Below the pieces are notes generated by a model. That model saw only the letters and a program-made list of their open reading frames with translations, did not search any database and was not told the origin of the DNA. Shown here one piece after another: positions 10,023 through 20,500 of a stretch of 64,000 nt of DNA. The stretch spans positions 1 to 64,000 of the forward strand of contig JADJRG010000021.1 of the NCBI GenBank assembly GCA_016712315.1. The letters are read 5' to 3'. How positions within the stretch are numbered: position 1 is the first letter of the stretch; every line of letters starts with the position of its first letter. This DNA comes from Nannocystis sp. Its GTDB lineage: Bacteria; Myxococcota_A; Polyangia; Nannocystales; Nannocystaceae. The position numbers were made by a program, and so were the translations under genes.

Positions 10023-10708
10023 CGCCCCCTCCCTCGGATCTCTTCGACGATCTGTCCCCACATCGGGTGAGGGTCAGATACGCTAATCCCCATCATCTCC
10101 ATGTCGATGCGAAGAATCGGCCACTCGTGCGGCGCGTTCTCGCCATAAAAGACCTTCATGACCTCGCCGCGGTGATCGGCCGATGTGTGGGGGATCCGAC
10201 GGTCGATGGTGTGGCGCAGATACGCGCGCATGGCCCGGTCATACTCGGCAGCGGACGCGGAGCGTTCGTGGCTCGCTTTGCTCAGGTGTCGCACACGTAC
10301 GCCGTCCAGCACGGGATCGACGGCGGAGAGGGCCGCGTCCTTGCCCATCTGGAGGTTCTGGGCGTTGAGGGCGATGAGGGTGCCGCCGCTGAGCGCGAGG
10401 TAGGGCACGATCGCCGTGCTGCGCTCGAAGCGCCGCAGCGCGGTCGCGATCATGACACATGCGGCGACGCTGCCGCCCGCGGTATGCAGCAGGAGGGTGA
10501 GCTCGTCGTCGCTCGGGATCCGCTCCATGGCCACGAGCACCTGCTCCGCTGTGCCCAGGTCGATGGTTTCTGTGATGATCGGGATCGTACGAGCGCTGTG
10601 CAGGGGCTGGGGTCGTGCGCTTGTTCGCCGCTGTTGGAGGTACCAACCCAGCGCAGCGACGGAGCCGGTGGTGGCGAGGATGAGCGCGTTTCTGGATGCA
10701 GGTGTCAT
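10019..10708 (-). CDS. ClpP/SDH-like membrane-anchored serine protease
   Basis: 229 residues from ATG 10708. An N-terminal span (ALILATTGSVAALGWYL) is followed by a crotonase-fold protease core: IPIITETIDLGTAEQVLVAM, LLLHTAGGSVAACVMIATAL near residue 70, and YLALSGGTLIALNAQ near residue 105. The latter two resemble the substrate-binding strand and nucleophile elbow (SGG) of the SDH/SppA/ClpP-class proteins. The nearest type appears to be SDH-like (serine dehydrogenase proteinase) membrane proteases, which cleave membrane-associated substrates. ATGA overlaps on both sides tie it to the M23 peptidase. A role in maturing an envelope or particle protein is inference. Confidence 0.65.
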   Translation of the reverse strand: MTPASRNALILATTGSVAALGWYLQQRRTSARPQPLHSARTIPIITETIDLGTAEQVLVAMERIPSDDELTLLLHTAGGSVAACVMIATALRRFERSTAIVPYLALSGGTLIALNAQNLQMGKDAALSAVDPVLDGVRVRHLSKASHERSASAAEYDRAMRAYLRHTIDRRIPHTSADHRGEVMKVFYGENAPHEWPILRIDMEMMGISVSDPHPMWGQIVEEIRGRGR

Positions 10709-11412
10709 GCGTGTCTCCGGTTCCTCGCCCAAAGTGCGCCTGCGAGGAGCGCGCTCGCTCCGCCCACGCCCACAACCCACCAGAATGTGGACGAGCGGGT
10801 CGGCGCGTTGTGGGCGGGGGGCCCCGCGTCGGGCGTGTCGACGCTGGGGGGCACGCAGGGCTCTGATGCGCCGCTGCGCGCGCAAGTGCTCGCCTTCGCC
10901 ATGCGCTCGACGTAGGTCGTGGGGTTGAGCAGGCCCTTGGGGGGAGGGTCGATCTTCCACCACACCGAGTTGGCCTTGCGATCGGCGGCGATGTAGGTCT
11001 CGAGGTGGATCATGCCGTAGGAGCCGAGCACTCGGCCGAGCTGGTCTCCGGCGCGCACAGACGAGCCAGGCGAGACGCGGAATTCCGTGTGGCTGCCCGC
11101 CTTGAAGCCGCCGAGGACCAGAAATAGACCGCTCTTGGTGCGCAGAAACGCCGCCTTGGAGCCGGAGCTCCAGCCGCGGTCGATCGCGACCACGTCGCTG
11201 TCTTCCGGCGCGATGATGACGGCCCCGTCCGGCGCGCCCGTGAGGTCAATGCCGGCGTGCCAGCGCTCGCACTCGGCGTGCTCACAGCCGAAGGGGCGCC
11301 CTCCCCCGAAGCTCCAGTCGGCGAACTTCGGGGGCACTGTCGGCAGCGGCCACCTCGCGTCGGGAGCGCCGATGGCCATCGCTGGCTTCTTCCAGTCGGG
11401 CGAGCGAGCCAT
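10705..11412 (-). CDS. M23-type peptidoglycan endopeptidase with C-terminal membrane anchor
   Basis: 235 residues from ATG 11412, abutting the previous stop. The core carries RWHAGIDLTG near residue 50, matching the HxxxD metal-binding motif of LytM/M23 peptidases, and GMIHLETY near residue 135 in place of the usual HxH, so the third zinc ligand may be altered. A long tail leads to a C-terminal span (STFWWVVGVGGASALLAGAL) and a basic end. Tail anchoring suggests local wall opening by an envelope-attached complex or an entry machine. A second wall enzyme is encoded at 28353-29159. Confidence 0.7.
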   Translation of the reverse strand: MARSPDWKKPAMAIGAPDARWPLPTVPPKFADWSFGGGRPFGCEHAECERWHAGIDLTGAPDGAVIIAPEDSDVVAIDRGWSSGSKAAFLRTKSGLFLVLGGFKAGSHTEFRVSPGSSVRAGDQLGRVLGSYGMIHLETYIAADRKANSVWWKIDPPPKGLLNPTTYVERMAKASTCARSGASEPCVPPSVDTPDAGPPAHNAPTRSSTFWWVVGVGGASALLAGALWARNRRHA

Positions 11413-11868
11413 CTACGCCTCTCCTCGGTGGCGGTACTTCCCCTTGGGCTTGGCGGAGCCGTTGAGACCGATGCCCGAAATCATCGAGACGACGCGCTGA
11501 AGGGCCTGCTTGTTGTCGTCGAGGGCTTCCGCCTGCTCCTTGATGATCCGCGCTTGATCCCGGACGATACCCCGGAGCTTCTCGACCTCTTCGAGGGCGA
11601 GCAGGAGCTGCTCTTTCGCGCCCTGCTCTCGCAATTGCTCTTCCAGCCCGTCATCGATGGTGTTGAGGAGCGACCGGGCGATCCTGAAGACGCTGACGCT
11701 GTGACTGCTGCGACTGCTCTCGTCGTCTTTAAGCTCGTCACCGATGGTGTTGAGGAAGGACCGGGTGATCCTGACCATGATCCGATCGGCGCCACTGCCG
11801 CCTTTGGCAATTTTTTGGCCCAGGTCGCGGAGGAGTTGCTCGATGGTGGGGTTTGTGGGGTCTGTCAT
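11413..11868 (-). CDS. Coiled-coil protein (151 aa)
   Basis: Starts at ATG 11868 (ATGA overlap) and stops at 11413, directly against the M23 gene. The N-terminal half holds two similar units (ITRSFLNTIGDEL and IARSLLNTIDDGL). The second half is a predicted coiled coil (EEVEKLRGIVRDQARIIKEQ). It ends in a basic tail (KPKGKYRHRGEA). It may be an assembly or adaptor protein. No family was recognised. Confidence 0.6.
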   Translation of the reverse strand: MTDPTNPTIEQLLRDLGQKIAKGGSGADRIMVRITRSFLNTIGDELKDDESSRSSHSVSVFRIARSLLNTIDDGLEEQLREQGAKEQLLLALEEVEKLRGIVRDQARIIKEQAEALDDNKQALQRVVSMISGIGLNGSAKPKGKYRHRGEA

Positions 11869-12921
11869 GTCTGCGGTCCTTTCCTCTTCTTGTGGTGGCT
11901 GTGGCGATAGGGGTCGGTCTCGCCGGGGCGTAGGTGCGCTGGATCCGAGCGGTCCAGGTCGAGCTCGGAGAGTGAGCGGCCTTCGGCGCAGGCGAGGGCG
12001 ATCGTGTGGGCGCGGCGGGTGAGCACACGCGCGGCGCGGAACAGCTCTTCGGCGGACTCTCCGCGGTTAAAGATGTGCGTCGCCCGTTGGTGGGCACGGA
12101 CGGCCGCAATGAGCGCCTGGACCGCTCGTTGGCGGGGCTCACCCTCGCAGGCCGCGGCGTGGATCAGCTCTGGGATGAGGACGAGGAGGCGACGGGACAA
12201 TTCGAGCTGGCCGGGCGCTCGCCGCAGCGCCTGCGCCAGCCAGTGATAGTGGTCCCAGTGCAGCTCGATTCTCCAGATCGGCGGCGTCGCGACGTGGGGA
12301 TCGATGAGACGGTCGCCGGCCGCCAAGGGGATGCCGTCGCTCTCGGGATCGCGCAGATCCCGAATGAGGAGCGAGTTCGTCTCGTAGCCGTCCTCGTCGG
12401 TGTAGGGCCCGAGGGACTCGACGAAACGACGCTCGACGCCAAGGTCTTCCCGGAGCACATAGGCGCGGTATGGAGGCTCGTCCTCCTTCATGAGCCGCAC
12501 GGGCGAGACCAGCTCCTCCTCGTTGTGGCCGTAAAAGACTTCATCCCGATCGCTGGTGTAGGAGAGTCGAGCGGCGAGGCGGGAGAGGAAGGGCTCGAGG
12601 TGCACGCCTTCCTCCCCGGCGTGTTCGTCCAGGAAGGTGTCGATCATCTCGCCGATCGCAGGGTCCTGCTCCCCGAGGTCTCTCGCGATCTCCCCGAGGG
12701 GTCTTGGGCAGGCGCCTGGCGAGGTAGGAGAGCTCTTGAGCGAGACCTCGCAGGTTCTCCCAAACTTGCGGGAGGCGCACGGCGAAGACGTTCTCTCGCC
12801 CGCGACGGAGCTGCACGTATTGCTCGAGGTCGCGTCGGTGGCGCGTGATGAAGCCGTCGACTCGCCGGGGGAGGTCCAGCGATGCGCGCCAGCGATCGAG
12901 CAGGGTGGATGTCGTCGTCAT
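11865..12921 (-). CDS. Third member of the tandem paralogue family, one indel (~350 aa)
   Basis: Starts at ATG 12921, overlapping the upstream stop. The N-terminus (RVDGFITRHRRDLEQYV) is a weak copy of the family's N-terminal helices. The frame shifts in a CCCC/GGGG context near 12703 and continues DLGEQDPAIGEMIDTFL. The C-terminal helical module (LAQALRRAPGQLELSRRLL, then AAVRAHQRATHIF) matches the two upstream genes at lower identity. No enzymatic motif was seen. Three copies in a row suggest a hetero-oligomer or diversified structural subunits. Confidence 0.55.
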
Positions 12922-14168
12922 TCGTCCTCGTGCTCGCGGAGGTGGCCTAGGGCGGTCTCGACCGCCTCTGTGGTGAGCCCTGGCTGGCCGGCGTAGGGCG
13001 CGAGGGTCAACTCGAACGCGGTGGGCTGATCTTCTCCCTCGGAGACCTCGGTGGGGGCGGTGAGGGGCTGGACGAGCTCGATCTGGCCCTTGGCGCACGC
13101 GGAGGCGAGCTCGTGGGCGGCGCGGGCGACGTAGCGAGCGACGCGGGTGAGCCGCTCGGCGGCGAGCTGATCGTGGCCGCTCTCGATCTCGTGCGCGGCG
13201 GCCTTGTGCTCGAGCAGCGCGAGACCGACGGCGCGGGCGGCGACGGCCCGGGCGCGGCCTCGGCAGGAGGGCGCGGCCACGAGCACGCCCGCGTAGGCGA
13301 TGAGCTGGCGTGTACGCTCGAGCTCGAGCGGCGAGCGCCTCAGCGCGCTGGCGAGTTTTGAAAAATGCTCCCAGTGACGCTCCAGTCGTTCATGGCCGTA
13401 GGGCTGAATGGACGGCGAGGCGACGAGGTCGCGGCGGATGAGGCGGTCACCGTGTTTGAGGGATCTGGAGCCGCCCCGCAGGTTGCAGCCGCTGCAGGTC
13501 ACGCGGCCCGGCTTGACGCGGGCGTAGGCGGTCATCCGGCCCTGCTCGTCGATGTCTTCTCCGAGCAGCTCGATGTCGTGGAGGGAGACGCCCTCGGGGT
13601 CCTGACGCAGCACGTGGCCGTGATCGCCCACGCGCCAATCGCGGTCGACCCCGAGCAAGGTGTCCTCGGGGACCGCCATCGACTCGTCCTCCTCGCCGGG
13701 ATCCCTGACGATCACAGCGTCGTGCTCGTCGCCGACGCGGAGCTGCGCGGCGACGCTGCGCAAGAGGGGCCCCACGGGTCCACCCGTCCGCAGGTAGGTG
13801 GCGATCAGGTCGGAGCTGCGCTCGAATCCGTGGCGCCGGAAGTATTCCATGACCTCTTCGGGGGTCTTTTGGGCGGGTGCGGCGATCTCCTCGAGGCGCA
13901 GCGCCAGGTGGTAGAGGGCGTGCGGGTCGACGGCGACCTGCCGGATCCGGCGCAGCTCGGCGGCCTCGTCCTCGAGGCGGCGCTCGATCACAGCCTGGCT
14001 TAACGAGAGCACAGGGCTTGTTTGCTCCTCGATGAGGCGGATGAGGCGATGGCGGTGCTTGCGGAGGAGCTCGTCGACGAGCTCGGGCGAATACTCCGCG
14101 TCCGCGGCGGGGCGCCAGGCGGCCACGGCGGCGTCGAAGATCTCGGCAGGTCGCAGGGGGGTCGTCAT
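12918..14168 (-). CDS. Second member of the tandem paralogue family (416 aa)
   Basis: An intact frame from ATG 14168, ATGA-overlapped on both sides. N-terminal helices (PELVDELLRKHRHRLIRLIE) are followed by a TPEEVMEYFRRHG segment. A beta-rich middle carries VLRQDPEGVSLHDIELLGED and an extra CSGCNL insertion. The long helical C-terminal module includes LERTRQLIAYAGVLVAAP, then RARAVAARAV and ERLTRVARYVARAAHELAS. The product of 14165-17558 has all these blocks in the same order. Residues such as RCRGRAR/SCRGRAR are invariant between copies. I know no family with this layout. Confidence 0.65.
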   Translation of the reverse strand: MTTPLRPAEIFDAAVAAWRPAADAEYSPELVDELLRKHRHRLIRLIEEQTSPVLSLSQAVIERRLEDEAAELRRIRQVAVDPHALYHLALRLEEIAAPAQKTPEEVMEYFRRHGFERSSDLIATYLRTGGPVGPLLRSVAAQLRVGDEHDAVIVRDPGEEDESMAVPEDTLLGVDRDWRVGDHGHVLRQDPEGVSLHDIELLGEDIDEQGRMTAYARVKPGRVTCSGCNLRGGSRSLKHGDRLIRRDLVASPSIQPYGHERLERHWEHFSKLASALRRSPLELERTRQLIAYAGVLVAAPSCRGRARAVAARAVGLALLEHKAAAHEIESGHDQLAAERLTRVARYVARAAHELASACAKGQIELVQPLTAPTEVSEGEDQPTAFELTLAPYAGQPGLTTEAVETALGHLREHEDE

Positions 14169-17100
14169 GCGCCACCTCTCTCGTGGGGCTTTACACGTCG
14201 CCGAGCGTGCACCTCGTCGACCAGCGGGAGCTTCCAGTCCAGCGCTTCGAGCGCCGTCATGATGGTGTCGGGGGTGAGCAGGTCGTGGGGACGGTAGGGC
14301 TCGGCGCTCTGCTCGAAGTCGCCGGGTTGGTCCTGTTCGGGGGTGATGTCGTCGGGAGCGCGAAACACCGGGTCGACGAGCTCCATCTGGCCGGCGGCGC
14401 ACACGGACGCGACCTCGTGGGCGACGCGGGCGAGGTGGCGGGCGACCCGGGTGAGCCGCTCCCTCGCCATCTTTTGGTAGTCCTTCTCGATCGCGGCGGC
14501 GGCCGTCTTGTGCTCTCGGATAGCGAGATCGAGCGCCCGCACGGCGGTGGCCCGAGCGCGGCCCCGGCACCTGGGCGCGGCGACCAAGACGCCGGCATAG
14601 GCGATGAGCTGGCGCGTGCGCTCGAGGTCCAGAGGGGCGCGGCGCAGCGCCTTGGCGAGCAGGTGGTACTGCTCCCAGTCACGGAGGAGCGTGGGTTCGT
14701 CCTGGATCTGATCGATCAGACCATCGTGCTGCCTGAGCGGTCTTGTACCGTCCTTCGCAGGCAAGGCGCGCACCTGAACCCAGGAGGTCTCTTCGCCGTC
14801 TTCATCGAGCTCGACGCCGAGCACCTCGAGGTCATGGCGAGAGACGCCCTCGGGCTCTTGTCGCAAAACATACTTGCCCGCGGTGCTGTCGTCGCTGCGT
14901 AGGGTGCTCTCGGGGACCAGCAAGACGCCCTTCTCGAGCAGCACACGGTCGGCCTCGTCATCCACGTGGAGCTGCTCGGCGATCTGCTCGAGTACGCCGC
15001 CTACGGGGCCCCCTTCGAGCATGTAGTCGTCGATCATCTGGGCGATCGTGTGGCCCGCGATGGACCAGGCGCGCGGCTGGGCGTCGAAATACTGGCGGAC
15101 CTCGAAGGGGGTCTTGTCGAGGGGTTCGACGAGCTCTTTGAGGCGGAGGGCGAGATCGCGCAGCCCTCGCTCGTCGGCGGCGAGCGCCTGGATCCGTTGG
15201 AGCTCGGCGGCCTCGGCCTCGCGACGGGGCGCGGCGACGGCGTCGCTGACGGGGTCGAGGCGCTGGGGTGCGGTGGCGGGCGGGGCCGTCGGCCAAAGCC
15301 GCATGGCGAGCTCGCTGAGGCGCTTGGCCAGGCCCGCCGCTCCCGCCCCCGCTCCTGCGACCCGCGCGATGGTCGCTCGCATCGCGGCCCGCTCTTCGTC
15401 GACCTCGGTGGTCAGCTCCTGCAAGTAGGAGGACCCCTGGAGCGAGGGCGCGTAGCGCAGCGCCGTCTTCTCCACGACCGCGACGAGCTGGCCGTCGCGG
15501 AGGATGGCGACGACGCTTTGATCGGCGTCGGCGGTCTCCATAAGGCGTGTGTCGTAGCCCGCGGCGGCGAGGCGCAGCGCGAGGGCTCGCAGCGTGACGC
15601 GGGTCTCGCCGTTCTGCTTGACGAGCCGACGTTGTTCTTTGGTCCCTTTGGTCTGGGCTAAGAGATCGACGAGCCACCGCTCATTGTCCCAGGGCCGCTC
15701 GGGGGCGGTCTTTTCGACCTCGCGCTTCATCCAGAAGACGGAGGGCGAATTCGGGAACGGGGCGACGCGCAGGCCCTTCGGGGCGATCTTTGCCATGATC
15801 GCGTCGGGCAGGGGATCGGGCTCGATGGCGCGCGCGCGGTCCCACACCGTCGCCGAGATCCAGCCATGTGTGTTGGCGAGCGCCTCGGCGTCCCCCAGCG
15901 CGCGCCGGAGGTGTCTCAGGAGCGCAGGATCGTCCCACCCTGGCTTGTGGCGCAGTTGGCCCCCGAGAGCTCGATGGCTCCATAGAGCCCGATCGCCGGG
16001 CGCGATGTACCTTCATCCATGAAACGGAAGCCCTGGACCGCGTCGAATCCGCGGGCGCGGAGGATGTGCGCGGCCGCGCGGTACAGGATGAGCTCGCGGC
16101 GGCGCTCCAGATCGTTGTAGAGGCCGCCTTGGGCGATGTTGGCGGTGATACTTTGGACATACCTGTGGTCCGCACTCTCCGTCATGTCTGCTAGGCAGCC
16201 AGAGGGGGTCGACCTCCTTCTTTTGCCAGTCGAGGATCGCGGCGGGCGGTGTGTCTATTTCGACCGTGAATTCTTCGGGCAGCTTGGGGCCGGAGCTCGC
16301 TCGCGCCCACGCCTGCTGCGCTGCCGTTGGGAAGTATGCAAAACGCGCCTGGGCCCACCGCAGCAGCGCGTGCGCCTCGTCGGTGGCCCTGGCGAGCTGT
16401 TCGAGGCTGGGTAAGCCCTCTGGTTGTCCTGTCGCGTCCACACTCAAGGTGTTGGTTCGCACACGAAAAATGGCGCGAAGTGACCCGTCACCGCGGGGGA
16501 AGAGGACTTCGTCGGTGCTCGATTCGTGCTGCGCGTCGTACCCCTGCCTGTGAAGCACGTGCGCGAGCGCCCTCGCTTCGGCGACCTGGACGAGCGACCG
16601 CGGCTCGCCGTTGCGCTCGGCGACGTCGCGGACGAGCTCTTGGAGGTTGTCAGAGTCCGTAGAGGGTCGTGAGGCGCGGCGCCGGCCTTCCGCGGCGGTG
16701 AAGGGCGCCTCCTGCACAGGCTCCCGAAGCCCTGGATCGGCCGCGGACCAGACAGCGAGTGCGGACGCGATGAGGCTCTCCTGCACGACCCCCTGCCGCA
16801 GAAGCTCCTCCGAGTGCAGGAGCACCTCCACGACCTCGGCGATCAGAGCGTCACGGTCTTGTACTTCGGGGCTGAGCAGGAGCGCTCGGCCGCGCTTGGC
16901 CGCCCGCGCGAGGACTTGATAAGGGATGGGTGGGTGCGGGGCCTCCGGCAGCGCGGCTCCGCCGAGCTGGCGCGCGCCGTGCAGACGCTCCGCGCGCAGG
17001 TACAGGTAGGGGTCGCGCTCGGACGTATGCTCGCCCCCGTCCAAGAGCACGGCGAGCAGGAGCTCGGGTGCGCTGAGGCGAAAGAGCCCGAGCGCCCCGT

Positions 17101-17558
17101 GTTCGCCGTCCCAGGCGAGATGGACCTCGAAACCCCACTCCCGGAGCAGATGGCCCTCTGCGCGCAGGCGGATGTAGGCGAGCGCGCGCAAGAGCTCGCC
17201 CCCAAAGACATCCGTGGTGGCGGCGGCGGCGCGGACGAGCGCGACCAAGTGGTTGTTGATGGCGGGCGCGCCGTCGTTGATCACGGCGGTCTCGCCGCGA
17301 GGCTCGAATAACTTGTCCACCGGCGGGCTCTGTGAGAGCGCGAGCCAGGAGACCCGTAGCGCCTTTTTGGGCGATCTTGAGGGGGGGTGTGGACGCAGAG
17401 AGGTCTTCTGGTTGCAGCTCTTGCTCGATGAGCTGAATCAGCATACCGCGGTGTTTTTCGATGACTCGATCGATCAGCTCGATCGGGTCGTGCTGCGCGG
17501 CGATGGGGCGCCAGGCCGCGAGGGCAGCGTCGAGGATCTGGGCGGGGGTCATCGTCAT
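14165..17558 (-). CDS. Long repeat-containing member of the tandem paralogue family, frame-interrupted (~1130 aa)
   Basis: Starts at ATG 17558 (MTMTPAQILDAALAAW), overlapping the helicase stop. The reading frame needs single-base shifts near 17330, 16175 and 15960 to be continuous. The middle carries about four divergent ~60-residue modules with a shared core: a helix, G-Y/F-D/E, then two strands (examples: AHILRARGFDAVQGF, LALRLAAAGYDTRLM, LAHVLHRQGYDAQHE). The last ~430 residues match the 12918-14168 product end to end. The unit could be two or three genes if the breaks are real. No catalytic site was seen. Size and repeats suggest a scaffold. Confidence 0.5.
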
Positions 17559-20500
17559 GAGGGCCCTCGTGCGGCACGCAGCGCGCCCGTGACGGCGTCG
17601 GCCAAGGATTTGAGCAGCCGCGCCTCTTTTTCGGCGTCCGACTCCGTAAGCGCGGGAGCGGCTTTTGTCGGCGGGGACGGCGGAGGGGTCGGAGGGGGCG
17701 TGGCAGCCTTCGGCGGCGGCGCTGGGGTCGTCGCGGGCGCCTCGGCTGTCGCCGCCACCTTCGCGGGCTCGGCGCGGCGGGCGTCGGCGAGCAGAGAGCG
17801 CGGCAGGCCGCGTGACCACCAATGCCGGGCCACCTGGTCGAGCTTGTCGAAGGACTGGCGGCTGCTGGGGGCCAGCTCCAGGTACCTCACCCAGCCGGCG
17901 CGGGTCGGCGGGATCAGGTCGGCGTCGCCCAGGTCGGCGGCGCCGCGGAGCAGGAGGCGGTCGGCCGATTCGACGGGGAAGCGATCCTCGGTGGGCGAGC
18001 GCGGCGCCCAGCGCACAAGAGCGTCCCGGATCTTGGTCGCGGCGCGAGGCCAGAATTTTTCGACAAAGGCGTCGGAGGCTCGATCCCAGGTGAGATCCTG
18101 GAGGGAGCGGATCGGGCGCTCGCTGCCTAAACGAGCCTCCAGCGCCTTGTCCGTGGCGGTGTCGTCGTCCTCGGGCCAGCGCGGGCCGCCCTCGCGGGGC
18201 ATGTCGGCGGGTTGGATCTCGGGGGTGAGCTCCGCAGGGCGAACGAGCTGCCACAGCGCCTCACCCGCGGCGCGTATGCCGATCTCCTCGTTGCCTTCGA
18301 CGAGGCGGACCCGGCCAAACTCGAGGTAGTCGAACTTGTCGCTCGCGCCGAGGCGCGGCCGAGACACCCGTAGCCCCTCGTAGACGGGACCCGCCCAGGA
18401 GCGACCGACGATCATATCGACGTCGCGTGCGGCGTACATCCAGGGCGCCCATGGCCACACTTCCGGGTCCACCTGCTGGAGCTCGGTGAGCCGATCCTCG
18501 GCCTCTTGACGCAGCCGCGCGGCGTTCTCGGGATCTTGTGTGGTGCGCGCCCACGCAAAACGAGCGACCGCCTGGCGGAGTAGCTGATTCGCCTCCTTCA
18601 CGACGCGCCAGCGGGCCTCCAGGGCCGCTTCCTCGCGCTTCGCCTCCAAGAGAGCGCGCGTCTTCTCCTTGTTGCGGGAGATCATGAGCAGCACATCCTC
18701 GGGGGAGAGCTGCTGCTGGGCGCCGGGGTTGTTGGTGTCTCGCACGCTGCCTTTGAGCACCTCACCGAGCCAGCCGGCCTTGCCGCTGATCAGAGAGAAT
18801 CGATAGCCGTCCGCCGAACCGTCCGCGAAGTAGTAATAGATGTTGATCACGGGGAATGTGGCGCCCTGGCGCACGCCGCGGCCGTTTCGCTGCTCCAAGT
18901 CCGCGGGGGTCCAGGGCAGATCCAGGTGGTGGATCGAGCAGGTGCGCACCTGGAGATCGATCCCTTCGTAGGCGACGCTGTTGGCGATCACGACGTCGTA
19001 CTTCGGGATCGAGGCGCTGTCGGAGGGGCGCGTGCAGGTGCCCGGCGCGGGGGTCTCAGAGCTGAGGCCGTTGAAGTCGCGGGCGATCCGGGTGCGCTCG
19101 AGGGTGTTGACGCTGGAATTGAGCCAGGCGATCCGTTCGGCGGGGATCCCGTGCTCGATAAGGACCTCTTTCATCCACACGTGCACGGCGGTGGGCTCCG
19201 CAAACACGATGTGGCCGCAGTGCGGTGAGGCGATGATCCTCTTGGCGCACTCGACCAGCTTGGGGCTGTCGTAGACCGGGCGCGGCAGGTCTACGGTGAT
19301 CTGCGCCGAGTTGCCCTCCTCATCGTAGACCGTCCTGCTCGCCTGCCCGCCTTCACGCGCGATCTCGAAGGTGTAGCCCTCGTCTAGGTTCGCATGCAGG
19401 GCGACCAGGCCGAGGCGCGCGAGCAGGCCGAGGATGACGTTCTTGGAGCCTTTGGGGTTCGTGTCGGCGATGACCGCTTCGATCGCTTTGACATAAGCGA
19501 CGTACTTCTCCTCCTGAGCGTCGTCCATGGTGACGGTGATGGTCTCGACCACCGGGCGCGGCAGCTTGAGGTTCACCTCGGCGGCGGTCCTGATTCGCCA
19601 TACGTCAAGATGAGGGTACGCAGCTCGTCGAGGTTGATGAACCCCGTGACCGCGCTGGCCATGACCGGGCTCAGGGTGCTGTCGAGCACCTCGCGATACT
19701 CGATCTTGAGGAAGTGATCGATGAACTGCTCGGGATCGTGGATCCCTACGGCCAAGAACGCGTTGGGGTCGACGAACTGGATGAGGTTGCCTGGTCGAGC
19801 GGCGAGTTCTTGGCGGGCGTCGCGGTGAGCAGCACGATGCCGGCGCCCCCGGTGGTGCGACGCACCGCCGCCGCGCGGAAGTCGAGCTGCCAGGCGCGGT
19901 TCGAGCCGTCGCCACTGGACCCCATAAAGCGAGGCACGCCGCCGTCTTCGCGCGGCCCCGGCATGTGTAGGTTTTTGAAGGAAGCCGCCTCGTCGACGAT
20001 GAGCATGTCGACGCCGATCTCATCCCAGGTGACACCAGGGTCGTACTCCCAGCCCTCCGGGAGCGCGAGGGTCTCTTCCACCCAGGCCCGAGTCCCGTGC
20101 TCGAGCAGAGCGCGCTGGCGCTCGGTCAGGGCGCTCTTGGCCCAGGCGCTCGCCTTCTCCTTCAGGTTGCGGCGCCGGAGGTTGAGCGAGCGCTCGATGG
20201 ACTCGACCTGCTCTGCGTAGGCGAGCACCGCGTCTACATTCATTTTGGTGCGTGGGAGCGCGTCGTAGCTCAGGATGACGAGGTCGAGCTGGCCCGTCTG
20301 GAGCTCGATCCACTTGCGCGCACGCTCCTCGGGGGTGTCGGTCTCGGAGACGATCTGGCCCTTGCGGGGGCCTCGGCTGAGGATCTTGCGCTTCGAGCCG
20401 ATGACGCGGATCCGGTAGTCCGGCAAGGTGCACAGCACGTCGTCGTGCCACTTCCAGACGAGGGAGCCAGGCACGAGCACCACCGGGCGGCGCACCCACC

